16,570 nt of DNA, from assembly GCA_035399245.1 (NCBI GenBank), contig DAOPIR010000046.1, positions 1 to 16,570 on the forward strand. The letters run 5' to 3'. Below are positions 1 to 7,073 of the stretch, piece after piece. The stretch is from CAXXOK01 sp035399245 (lineage in GTDB: Bacteria; Bacillota; Clostridia; Christensenellales; Aristaeellaceae). Position 1 is the stretch's first letter; the number at the start of each line of letters is the position of its first letter. Under the pieces are notes generated by a model that ran no database searches, was not told the DNA's origin, and worked only from the letters and a program-made list of their open reading frames with translations. Both the position numbers and the translations under genes were made by a program.

Positions 1-537
1 ATCAGCAGCGACGAGTATATGTATCTGCTTGGCTGCTGCGCGCAGCAGCAGGGGCTGTATTACACCGCCGTTACGTATTTTGCCCAGTCCGCCTGGGCGG
101 ACAGCGCACAGCGCGCCGCCAGCGTTTGGCCCTGGCCGGCGACCGGCGAGATCTATCACAATCCGGATTACACCAGCAGCCGCACCTCGCTGGAGATCAT
201 CATCGAAACGCAGGCCGAGGGCTACGCGATGCTTTTCAAGCTCTACACCAGCGGCGGCGAGCTGGTTTCCATGCTGTTTGCGGACGGCAGCACAACGGTT
301 GCCACCAACGTCCCCGGCGGCGTGTACCAGCTCAGGGCCGGCATGGGCGACGCCTGGTATGGACCGCTGGACGCGTTCGGCGACAACGCCTACTACGAAA
401 TCATGCTGTTTGGGGATGACGAGACGGAGTTCACGATGGAATCCGGCTATACCTACCAGCTCACCATCAATACCGCGACCCTCGACCCCGAGTCGGATGA
501 TGTCAACTCGCTGTCGATCGATCGGGACGCGTTTTAA
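1..537 (+). CDS. C-terminal part of a TPR/beta-domain protein (5' end outside window)
   Basis: The frame is open from the first base and runs to a TAA at 535-537, giving 178 visible residues; the true start lies upstream of the window. The first ~35 residues (YLLGCCAQQQGLYYTAVTYF, then AWADSAQRAAS) have the small/large spacing of a tetratricopeptide-type helix pair. The remaining ~140 residues are beta-rich and acidic, with LEIIIETQAEGYAMLFKLY, a GGVYQLRAGMG turn and GDAWYGPLDAFGDNAYYEI. From memory, this architecture (helical repeats followed by a domain with a GDxWYG...FG signature) resembles uncharacterised clostridial proteins that often carry an N-terminal zinc ribbon or membrane anchor. 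No enzymatic motif is visible and no function can be assigned. The gene converges on the HAD hydrolase gene and they share a hairpin at 571-601. Confidence 0.75.
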   Translation: MSSDEYMYLLGCCAQQQGLYYTAVTYFAQSAWADSAQRAASVWPWPATGEIYHNPDYTSSRTSLEIIIETQAEGYAMLFKLYTSGGELVSMLFADGSTTVATNVPGGVYQLRAGMGDAWYGPLDAFGDNAYYEIMLFGDDETEFTMESGYTYQLTINTATLDPESDDVNSLSIDRDAF

Positions 538-570
538 GGGCGCGGCAATCAGCCGATCACAGAATATATA

Positions 571-601
571 GCCGCCTCCCGCAATTTTGTCGGGAGGCGG
601 C
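571..601. terminator. Bidirectional hairpin terminator between convergent genes
   Basis: An 11-bp perfect GC-rich stem, GCCGCCTCCCG (571-581) and CGGGAGGCGGC (591-601), encloses the 9-nt loop CAATTTTGT. It sits between the stop of the plus gene (537) and the stop of the minus HAD gene (622). The tail is poor on the plus strand (TGCATGCTC). On the minus strand it is TATATATTCT, so the U-tract is weak in both directions. Position between convergent stops is the main argument for its role. Confidence 0.7.
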
Positions 602-621
602 TGCATGCTCAGGAAGCTGTT

Positions 622-1269
622 TTATTTTCCAATCAGCACGGTGTCTAGCTCCGAAAGGCTGTCCACGGTTACGTCCGCCTCATAGGCCGGCGAACGCGGC
701 GCCTGGCAGGCGGCGGAGCCCTGCCGGATGCGCACGGTGCGGATGCCAAGCTGCTTGGCGGGATAGATATCGTTGTCGGGGCGGTCACCGATCATCACGG
801 CCTCCCGCGGCGCACAGCCCGCCTTTTGCAGTGCCAGCTGAAAGATGCGCGGATCGGGCTTGCACAGGCCCGCATCGGCGGAGCCGAGCACAAAGGTGAA
901 GTACGAAAGCAAGCCGTATCGCGCCAGCCGTGCCGTAGCTCCGGCGGACTGGTTGGCAATCACGCCCAGCTTATACACCTCGCACAGGCGCGTAAGCAGC
1001 GGCTTTGCCTGCGGGTACGGGCGCTCCAGCGCATGGGGATACAGCGGCGCGGCGCTGTCCGCTGCATAGCCGTAGGGCTTCAGCTGCCCCGTGATTGTGG
1101 GCGTATAATTGGCCATGCCCTCCAGGTACACCCGCTCAATCTCCCGGGGCGTCAGCGCACCGCCGACGGCGTCGGACGCGTTTTGAAACCAGCCCTTGTA
1201 AGACTCCGTTTCATCAATCAGGGTAGAACCCATATCAAAGAAAATCCATTGCACGCTATCCAGGTTCAT
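622..1269 (-). CDS. HAD-superfamily hydrolase with DxG motif I
   Basis: A 215-aa protein of normal length for a HAD subfamily I hydrolase. Motif I is FFDMGST at residues 10-16, with D12 as predicted nucleophile. Motif II is S108 in IANQSAG, motif III is K137 in CKPDP, and motif IV is GDRPDND (161-167), where the acidic residues would bind Mg2+. The second Asp of the usual DxD (general acid/base in most phosphatases and in beta-phosphoglucomutase) is Gly14 here. DxG versions occur in the family, but the change makes the exact reaction uncertain. Residues ~17-90 form the helical C1-type cap that governs substrate choice. It is probably cytoplasmic, with no signal peptide. The start is supported by GGAGGAAA upstream of the ATG. 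A sigma-A-type promoter lies at 1317-1345. The gene appears monocistronic. Substrate cannot be predicted. Confidence 0.85.
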   Translation of the reverse strand: MNLDSVQWIFFDMGSTLIDETESYKGWFQNASDAVGGALTPREIERVYLEGMANYTPTITGQLKPYGYAADSAAPLYPHALERPYPQAKPLLTRLCEVYKLGVIANQSAGATARLARYGLLSYFTFVLGSADAGLCKPDPRIFQLALQKAGCAPREAVMIGDRPDNDIYPAKQLGIRTVRIRQGSAACQAPRSPAYEADVTVDSLSELDTVLIGK

Positions 1270-1316
1270 TTGCTTTCCTCCGCGGCTGTCTGTCGGGGCT
1301 GTGGCCTGTCACACAC

Positions 1317-1345
1317 AGCATAGCAAACCGGCGGCGTTTTCTCAA
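1317..1345 (-). promoter_or_regulatory. Probable sigma-A promoter of the HAD hydrolase gene
   Basis: Read on the minus strand: -35 TTGAGA (plus 1340-1345), a 17-bp spacer, and -10 TATGCT (plus 1317-1322). Transcription would start near 1310, leaving a ~40-nt leader before the ATG at 1269. The -35 matches consensus at 5 of 6 positions and the -10 at 4 of 6. Confidence 0.5.
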
Positions 1346-1469
1346 CCGGTACGAAGCTTTTTCCGTGTCCGTACATCAGCCAATATTGATACTCACTTTG
1401 TAAAGTTCCTTGTTTATCTTTTCGGTGTTTATCGGATTATCGACCCCCCTTTTCTTTTCTTGCAGCGTA

Positions 1470-1498
1470 TTGACAGAACCTCCGAATTCCTTTATGCT
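1470..1498 (+). promoter_or_regulatory. Probable sigma-A promoter of the 501-aa protein gene
   Basis: A perfect -35 TTGACA (1470-1475) is followed by a 17-bp spacer and -10 TATGCT (1493-1498). The predicted start near 1505 gives a ~53-nt leader ending in the strong ribosome site AAGGAGGG before the ATG at 1558. The -10 hexamer is identical to that of the divergent HAD promoter. Confidence 0.6.
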
Positions 1499-1557
1499 TT
1501 GTGCAAAACAGCAACGGCTTCTCATCATTAATTTGTTACTTTACAAGGAGGGAAACA

Positions 1558-3063
1558 ATGTATCACTTTCCCGAAACCGATCGCATGCCGGATGTGCCGG
1601 CACTGCCGGTGCCCGATTATGCGGATCTGAACCGGCGCTTTCACGACGCGCTGCTCAACCCCGCCAACAACGTGCTGCGCCACGCGCCCAACGGGCATCC
1701 GATTTTCAGCGCGTATATCGAGTCGGACAGCAACGAGCTGGTCACCTGGGGCATTCTGGCGGTCGGCGAGTGGCTGGCGGGCCGCGATGCGGCGTGGATT
1801 GCCGTCACTTATCCGGATTTTTTCTCCCCCGAGCTCGGGCTGTACATGAACATCCCCGGGATTAAGGGTTCCGAATTCTGGTACCTGTTCTATGTTAACA
1901 CGCTGGCGGGCGCGGTGCAATGCGCGCTGTTTCCCAACGACAAGGCAGCCGTCGCGCGGATGGGTTCTTCCGCGGACGCCATGGCGCGTATGGCGCAGAA
2001 GCTTGATTACGATTTCAACCATCAGGGCTACCGGTTTGATCAGGACGCGCCGTTCACCAACCGCCCTATTTTCCGTCAGCCGGATTCCATCGCGGGCTAT
2101 GCGTACAACATGCTGTTTGCCGCCCGCAAGGCGGATCGCCCGCAGTATCTAACGGAGAGTGTGCAGGCGCTCACGCGCTATCAGGCCTTTGCCGAAAACC
2201 CGTGGTATGAGATCCCCAACGGCAGCGCGGGGCTGCTGGCGGCCTGCTGGCTTACCGCCCACGAGCATGCGCTGGATGTGCCAAAGATTGCCGGCTGGGT
2301 GTTTGACCACGAGCAGGGCCCCATGCAGACGGGCCGCTGGGCCGGCGAGGAGATCGACGGCCTGATGATGGGCTGGCGCAGCGCCACGCGCAAGGCGGCC
2401 ATGGACACCGCCTATAGCATGGAAACGCTGATGCCGCTGCAATTTTTGCTGCCCTCGGTGCGCTATTGTCCCGATCTGGCCGACGCCGTGGGCAAATGGG
2501 CGCGCTGCGTGCTGTCCAACTTTCAGCTGTTTTACGCGCACGGCGCCAAGCCGCTGCATGAAACGCGGCCCGACCTTGACCCCAGCATCCCCTACGAAAA
2601 GCTGGAGCGCAAGCGGGGCCTCCATTCTCCGGTCGCCTGCGGCGATTTCTTCGGCGAGCGCTCGGTCTACGGCGCGGGATACCTGTACTGGCTGGAGGCG
2701 CTGGCCCGTCCCACCGGCGACAAGGACATCTTTGCGCTGGACCTGTCGCTGACAGACTGGCTGGCCGACAGGCCCTATCCCGTGTTCATGCTGCGCAATC
2801 CCGCCGCGGAGGCGCGCACGGTGCGCTTTACACCGGCTGTGGTATGGCAGTCCCTGCGTCCCGCGCTGTATCGAAACGGCGCGCTTGCCTGCGCCCTGTG
2901 GGACGCCCGCTCCCGGCAGCGGCTGGCCGACGCCGGCGGCGCGGTACGGCTGACCGTCCCGCCCCAAAGCACGCGGATCGTCGCGCTGCTGCCGGAGGGC
3001 CTGACCCCCGTTGCCGCCGACGGTTTTTGCAAGGCGGACGGCACGGAGCTGCTGCGCCTGTAA
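1558..3063 (+). CDS. Uncharacterised soluble protein, probable alpha/alpha-helical domain plus C-terminal beta domain
   Basis: A 501-aa protein whose family I do not recognise. The ATG at 1558 was chosen because ACAAGGAGGGAAACA sits directly upstream; an in-frame GTG at 1501 lacks a ribosome site and lies at the predicted transcription start. No signal peptide or membrane segment is visible, so it is probably cytoplasmic. Residues ~20-390 are rich in helices and conserved-looking aromatic patches (GSEFWYLFYVNTLAGAVQ at ~104-121, NPWYEIPNGSAGLLAACW at ~214-231, GERSVYGAGYLYWLEAL at ~366-382), as in (alpha/alpha) toroid glycosidase or lyase folds. Residues ~400-501 look like a small beta sandwich (YPVFMLRNPAAEARTVRFTP, VRLTVPPQSTRIVALLPEG), often seen at the C-terminus of such enzymes. 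A carbohydrate-active role is therefore an inference from shape only. It has its own promoter (1470-1498) and a strong terminator (3080-3108), so it is probably a single-gene unit. Confidence 0.8.
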   Translation: MYHFPETDRMPDVPALPVPDYADLNRRFHDALLNPANNVLRHAPNGHPIFSAYIESDSNELVTWGILAVGEWLAGRDAAWIAVTYPDFFSPELGLYMNIPGIKGSEFWYLFYVNTLAGAVQCALFPNDKAAVARMGSSADAMARMAQKLDYDFNHQGYRFDQDAPFTNRPIFRQPDSIAGYAYNMLFAARKADRPQYLTESVQALTRYQAFAENPWYEIPNGSAGLLAACWLTAHEHALDVPKIAGWVFDHEQGPMQTGRWAGEEIDGLMMGWRSATRKAAMDTAYSMETLMPLQFLLPSVRYCPDLADAVGKWARCVLSNFQLFYAHGAKPLHETRPDLDPSIPYEKLERKRGLHSPVACGDFFGERSVYGAGYLYWLEALARPTGDKDIFALDLSLTDWLADRPYPVFMLRNPAAEARTVRFTPAVVWQSLRPALYRNGALACALWDARSRQRLADAGGAVRLTVPPQSTRIVALLPEGLTPVAADGFCKADGTELLRL

Positions 3064-3079
3064 CCAAACCCAACATCCG

Positions 3080-3108
3080 GCCCCCGCGCACGCGGGGGCT
3101 GTTTTTTT
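3080..3108 (+). terminator. Strong intrinsic terminator
   Basis: The arms GCCCCCGCG (3080-3088) and CGCGGGGGC (3091-3099) form a perfect stem around CA, effectively 8 bp with a 4-nt loop. The stem is followed by TG and a seven-T run (3102-3108). It lies 16 nt after the stop codon of the 501-aa protein gene and should separate it from the glycosyltransferase gene. Confidence 0.92.
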
Positions 3109-3200
3109 GCCGTTTGACCGGTTTTTTACGCCCCGATGACGCTGCCTTTACAAACCCGCGTTATAGTAAGCCGGAACAAAGACGGATGCTGAGGTGTGCC

Positions 3201-4331
3201 GTGAGGATTGCATTTTTTACGGATACGTTTTTTCCGGAGGTTAACGGGGTATCCAACACGCTGGCGTACCTGAGCCGCTACCTGACGCGGCGGCAGACGG
3301 AGCACCTGTTTTTCATCCCCGACAGCAAAGCCGGCGCGGCGGACGGCTATCCCGTGATGCGGTTTCCGTCGGTGCCGTTTGCGCTGTACCCGCAGGTGCG
3401 GCTGGCGCTGCCCTCGCCAAGCGCCGTGCGGCGGCAGCTGGCGGCGTTTGCGCCCGACGCGGTGCATATCGTTACGGAATTCGGCATGGGGCTGGCCGGC
3501 CTACACGCCGCGCGGCAGCTGGGCCTGCCGATCGTGATGAGCTATCACACAAATTTCGACCAGTATCTGGCGCACTATAAGCTGGAGCTGCTGGAAACCC
3601 CGTTATGGCAGTACATGCGGTGGTTCCACTCCTTTGCGCAGACCAATTTCTGCCCGTCGCAAAACACCCTGCAAACACTGGCCATGCGCAGGATAGACCA
3701 TCTGGCGGTCTGGTCACGCGGGATCGACCGTACGCGGTTTTCCCCGCGCTTTGCCTCGCCGGCGCTGCGAACGGCGCTCGGGGCCGACGGGAAGCTGTTA
3801 TACCTGTACGTGGGACGCATATCCGCCGAAAAGGGCATCGACGTCTACGCGCAAAGCATCCGCGCGTTCAACGCAAGGCATCGGGGCCGCGCGCGGTTCG
3901 TATTCACCGGCGACGGGCCGTATCTAGGCACGCTGCGGGCCCTGCGACTGGAAAACACCGTGTTCACCGGCGCGCTGCACGGCAGGGCGCTGTCTGAAAT
4001 CTATGCCAGCTGTGACGTGTTTGTGCTTCCGTCCGACAGCGAAACCTTCGGCAACGTCATGCTGGAAGCAATGGCCAGCGGCGCGCCCGGGATTTGCGTC
4101 GATGCGGGCGGATTGAAGGACTTCACAGCCCACGGCGAAAACGCGTATGTGTGCCGGCCGCGCGACGGAGCCGCCCTTACCCGCGCCATGGAAGCCATGA
4201 TGAACCCGCGCCTGCGCGACACCCTGCGCACAGGCGCTCTGCGCACCGCCGCCAAACGTAGCTGGGAGCGCATCTTTGACGATCTTCTCGGGCAGTATCC
4301 AGCCGCCTTCCCGCCTTCCCGGGCCGTATAA
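3201..4331 (+). CDS. GT4-family glycosyltransferase
   Basis: A 376-aa retaining GT-B glycosyltransferase of family GT4, close to the usual ~380 aa. The GTG at 3201 is preferred: GAGGTG lies 5 nt upstream and the protein then begins RIAFFTDTFFPEVNGVSNT, the classic N-terminus of this family with its glycine-rich acceptor-side loop. An in-frame ATG at 3186 has only a weak site. Other landmarks are TEFGMGLAG (~92-100), SYHTNFDQY with H116, the donor-site pair R206/K211 in YVGRISAEKG, FTGDGP (~235-240), and the EX7E motif E281-E289 in ETFGNVMLE, which binds the nucleotide-sugar donor. The closest remembered relatives are diacylglycerol glucosyltransferases and GDP-mannose-dependent mannosyltransferases that build membrane glycolipids. 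The exact sugar and acceptor cannot be read. The phospholipase-family gene begins 18 nt downstream, so the two are probably co-transcribed. Confidence 0.9.
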   Translation: MRIAFFTDTFFPEVNGVSNTLAYLSRYLTRRQTEHLFFIPDSKAGAADGYPVMRFPSVPFALYPQVRLALPSPSAVRRQLAAFAPDAVHIVTEFGMGLAGLHAARQLGLPIVMSYHTNFDQYLAHYKLELLETPLWQYMRWFHSFAQTNFCPSQNTLQTLAMRRIDHLAVWSRGIDRTRFSPRFASPALRTALGADGKLLYLYVGRISAEKGIDVYAQSIRAFNARHRGRARFVFTGDGPYLGTLRALRLENTVFTGALHGRALSEIYASCDVFVLPSDSETFGNVMLEAMASGAPGICVDAGGLKDFTAHGENAYVCRPRDGAALTRAMEAMMNPRLRDTLRTGALRTAAKRSWERIFDDLLGQYPAAFPPSRAV

Positions 4332-4349
4332 ACCGAAAGGAGCTTCCGC

Positions 4350-5123
4350 ATGCCAAGCTGTATGGCGCACTACCAGTTCGGACAGGATGTGCTGTGCGGG
4401 CTCAACCGCACCCTGCGGCAGCTTATCATCGCCTATAAAAATGAGTTTGATATCGGCCTGCAGGGCCCCGATATCTTCTTTTCCTATCAGTTTTTGACAA
4501 ATCCATACCTGCTGCGCTACGGCATCCAGTCGCACGCCTGCTCTGCCAACCGCATGTTTGCGCCCCTGTTTGCGCAAAAGCCGAAGAAGGCATCCTCGTT
4601 TGCCTATCTGCTGGGGCTGCTGTGCCATTATTTTCTGGACAGCGCCTGCCACGCCTATGTGTTTGCCCAGTGCCGCGGGGTACCCGAGCACTGGAAAATG
4701 GAGGCCGCGTACGACCGCGCCATCATTCACCGCTACGCTTACGGTGAGGCACGCCATCCGTATCTGCCCGCCGCCCTGCTCGATTTTGCCGGCATCGCCA
4801 TGGTTTGGCCCGAGCTTTCCCAGCACACGGTGGAGACCTCCATCCGCGCCACGCACGCGCTGAAAAAGGCCATGGACGCCCGGCACGCACTGCCTGCGCT
4901 TGCACAGCTGTGCAAAACATATACCCGCTTATGCTTTTGGAGCGATGCGGAGCTATTGACCAAAGCGCAGCTCCGCCATGAAAAAAATCTCGACCGTCTC
5001 TACAGCCAAGCCCTCGCGGACGGCATTGAGATGATCGAGCGCCTGTACCAAAGCATAGGCCAGCCCCAGCCGGTGTACGAACGGTTTAAGGTGAACTTTT
5101 TCGGGGAGAAGGTGGAGGCGTAG
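4350..5123 (+). CDS. Zinc-dependent phospholipase C family protein
   Basis: A 257-aa protein of the zinc-dependent phospholipase C/S1-P1 nuclease-like fold (the Zn_dep_PLPC family as I know it). The start MPSCMAHYQFGQDVL, the segment LQGPDIFFSY (37-46, with D41), and LLCHYFLDSACHAYVFAQ (H93, D97, H101) match the metal-binding scaffold, with H7, H62 and E118 as further candidate ligands. No signal peptide is present, unlike secreted alpha-toxin-type enzymes, so it probably acts inside the cell or at the inner membrane face. AAAGGAG lies 8 nt before the ATG. It follows the GT4 gene by 18 nt. Its stop codon TAG lies at the very edge of the inverted-repeat element 5121-5318. Enzymatic activity on phospholipids is not proven for this clostridial branch. 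Confidence 0.85.
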   Translation: MPSCMAHYQFGQDVLCGLNRTLRQLIIAYKNEFDIGLQGPDIFFSYQFLTNPYLLRYGIQSHACSANRMFAPLFAQKPKKASSFAYLLGLLCHYFLDSACHAYVFAQCRGVPEHWKMEAAYDRAIIHRYAYGEARHPYLPAALLDFAGIAMVWPELSQHTVETSIRATHALKKAMDARHALPALAQLCKTYTRLCFWSDAELLTKAQLRHEKNLDRLYSQALADGIEMIERLYQSIGQPQPVYERFKVNFFGEKVEA

Positions 5124-5318
5124 GACGGGGACGAGGTTAATGAGGAATGAGGAATGAAGGTGCGGCTGCTTGCGCAACCGAATGATTTTATTCTTTACTT
5201 TCGCTTCTTTTCTGCACCTTAATAAAATCCGATATGATATAAAATGAAAAGATTGCCGTCCGGCAATCTTTCCGCCATTCCTCATTCCTCATTGAATCCC
5301 GTCCCCGTTCGCATCCTA
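5121..5318. repeat. MITE-like inverted-repeat element between convergent genes
   Basis: About 198 bp with long imperfect terminal inverted repeats. The left arm reads TAGGA, CGGGGACGAGGTT, then AATGAGGAATGAGGAATG (to 5156). The right arm, read on the minus strand from 5318, is TAGGATGCGAA, CGGGGACGGGATTC, then AATGAGGAATGAGGAATG (to 5277). Each arm contains the short tandem unit ATGAGGA. The inside holds further stems: CGGcTGC/GCAaCCG around 5162-5180, AAGGTGC (5157-5163) with GCACCTT (5214-5220), and AAAGATTGCCG/CGGCAATCTTT (5248-5271). The ends look like TA-GGA...TCC-TA, compatible with a TA target duplication. No protein is encoded. The stop codons of the phospholipase gene and the ABC gene fall exactly on the two outer ends. 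Confidence 0.6.
5248..5271 (-). terminator. Intrinsic terminator of the ABC operon (inside the inverted-repeat element)
   Basis: The arms AAAGATTGCCG (5248-5258) and CGGCAATCTTT (5261-5271) make an 11-bp stem with a minimal TC loop. On the minus strand the 3' arm is followed by TCATTTTATATC after its own terminal Ts, a reasonable U-rich tail. It lies 45 nt past the stop codon of the distal ABC gene. On the plus strand the tail is TTTCCG, so it may also stop readthrough from the phospholipase gene. Confidence 0.6.
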
Positions 5319-7073
5319 CTTGAATTGGTTTTGGTACAGCTCGGCATATCGGCCGCCGGCGGCCAGCAGCTCTTCGTGCGTGCCGCTTTCTACAATGCGG
5401 CCTTCGCCCATTACCAGGATGCGGTCGCAGCTTTGCAGGCTTTCCAGATTGTGGGAAATGATGAGGGCCGTTTTTTCTTTCATCAGATTTTGCAGGGATG
5501 CCCACACCACCTGCTGGGACTCGCGGTCCAGCGCGGCGGTCGGCTCGTCCAGCAGCAGAAAATCCGCCTGCGCCAAAAATGCGCGCGCGATAGCGATGCG
5601 CTGGCGCTGGCCGCCGGAAAGGTTTTCGGCGTTTTCGTCCACCAGCGTATCGTAGCCCTGCGGCAGCGCGGTGATAAACTGGTGCGCGCCCGCCGCCTCC
5701 GCAGCCCTGATGATCTCCTCCTCGGTGGGGATCACGCCGTCGCCGTAGCGGCCCATGGCGATGTTCTCCCGCACGGTGCGGTGCAGCAGCGGCGCGCTCT
5801 GATCCAGATAGATCAGCTTGCTGCGCCATTCCCGCGGCGTGCACTCGGCCGCGTCGATCCCGTGCAGGCGGATGCTGCCGGCCGTGGGCTGATAGAACTT
5901 GAGCAGCAGCTTGAATACCGTGGTTTTGCCGCAGCCCGAGGCGCCCACCAGCGCCACCTTTTCACCCTTTTTCACGGTAAAGCTCAGGTCGTTGAGCGTG
6001 ATAATGTCCGGCCGGTAGCTGAAATCCACATCGGACAGCACCAGCGAATCGCCGGTTGCCTGCGGGGTTTGCCCGGGGGTATTGTCCTCCTGCGGGGAGG
6101 CCAGGGAATCCAGCACCCTGTCGCCCGATACGGCCGAGGTGATCAAAAACCGCCAGGTGTTGCCCAGACAATTGACCATCTCAAACACCGAATTTTGCAG
6201 CGGAAAGGTAAGCAAAAGCTCCGAAAAGGCAATCAGCCCCGAGCGAATCTGCCAAATGCCGACGGAGAAAAATGTAACCATGGAAATCGCCGACAGCAGC
6301 GCGCCCAGCGATTTCAGATGCACATCCAGGTTGCGGGCGGACACGCCGTCCGCGGCCAGCGAATCGCTGGTGGCCTCGTAGGCGTCCAGCTGCTCGTTTA
6401 CGGTGCCCCAGCAGCGGTGCGCCGTATTGCCGCCCAGCAGGTCGGAAAAGCGGCTGACCGCGCCGTCGGTCGCCTTGCGCAGGTGCTGGTTGCGCCGGTG
6501 CAGCTCTCCGCTCATCAGCACCGCCGTGCACAGCGCGCACAGCCCGTAAAACATCGGCACGATGATCAGCCACGCATTGACAAACGCAATGGTGATCGCC
6601 GCGGCAATCCCCTGCACCAGCGGGATGAAGAACGTCTGCATCAGGCCCTGGAAATAGAAGTTTTCCACAATCTGCATGTCCGACGTGAGCAGTGTCATCG
6701 CCTCACCCGAATGGTGCTTGGCGGCGAAGCACTCCTTTTGCCGCAGGTATGCCGACAGCAGCTTTTTCTGCACCGACGCGCGGATGGACAGCCCGCCCCG
6801 CAGATTCATATGATAGCCCAGCACGATCAGCGGGATGGAAGCCGCCAGCACGCACAGCAAAACCAGAAGGTTGGGCACGGCGTTGGTGCCGGCCTCGTAA
6901 TGGCGCATGGTAATGCTCATCACCATACCGAACAGCAGGTTCATCAGATAGCCGCCCAGCCCCGCCAGCGTAACGCCCGCCAGGCATTGCAGCCACTTGG
7001 GCATGCCCAGCCGCAGCATGCGGAGGATGGTTTTCATCACGCTGCCAAAGCGTACATCGCCGCTATTTTGCAT
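5316..7073 (-). CDS. ABC exporter half-transporter, permease-ATPase fusion (second gene of pair)
   Basis: A 585-aa type IV (B-family) exporter half. Residues ~1-320 form six membrane helices (for example LAGLGGYLMNLLFGMVMSI, NLLVLLCVLAASIPLIVLGY, AWLIIVPMFYGLCALCTAVL). Residues ~340-585 are the ATPase: Walker A GASGCGKTT (377-385), Q-loop Q425, signature LSGGQ (485-489), Walker B LLLDE with D509 and catalytic E510, and switch H541. All catalytic positions are intact. GGGGGAG lies 4 nt before the ATG, inside the upstream ABC gene, and the two coding regions overlap by 11 bp, so they are translationally coupled and should form a heterodimer. Export of drugs, peptides or lipids is typical of the family; the substrate cannot be told. 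The stop codon lies on the edge of the 5121-5318 repeat. Confidence 0.93.
   Translation of the reverse strand: MQNSGDVRFGSVMKTILRMLRLGMPKWLQCLAGVTLAGLGGYLMNLLFGMVMSITMRHYEAGTNAVPNLLVLLCVLAASIPLIVLGYHMNLRGGLSIRASVQKKLLSAYLRQKECFAAKHHSGEAMTLLTSDMQIVENFYFQGLMQTFFIPLVQGIAAAITIAFVNAWLIIVPMFYGLCALCTAVLMSGELHRRNQHLRKATDGAVSRFSDLLGGNTAHRCWGTVNEQLDAYEATSDSLAADGVSARNLDVHLKSLGALLSAISMVTFFSVGIWQIRSGLIAFSELLLTFPLQNSVFEMVNCLGNTWRFLITSAVSGDRVLDSLASPQEDNTPGQTPQATGDSLVLSDVDFSYRPDIITLNDLSFTVKKGEKVALVGASGCGKTTVFKLLLKFYQPTAGSIRLHGIDAAECTPREWRSKLIYLDQSAPLLHRTVRENIAMGRYGDGVIPTEEEIIRAAEAAGAHQFITALPQGYDTLVDENAENLSGGQRQRIAIARAFLAQADFLLLDEPTAALDRESQQVVWASLQNLMKEKTALIISHNLESLQSCDRILVMGEGRIVESGTHEELLAAGGRYAELYQNQFK

Noticed and set aside
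1395..1547. TTGTAAAGT near 1398 and ACTTTACAA near 1537 as a leader stem controlling the ribosome site
   Set aside because: The upstream arm lies before the predicted transcription start near 1505, so both arms would not be on the same transcript.
3147..3167. TTTACA and TATAGT as a promoter for the GT4 gene
   Set aside because: The spacing is only 9 bp and no other -35 fits TATAGT. The strong terminator before it implies a promoter nearby, but I cannot place it.
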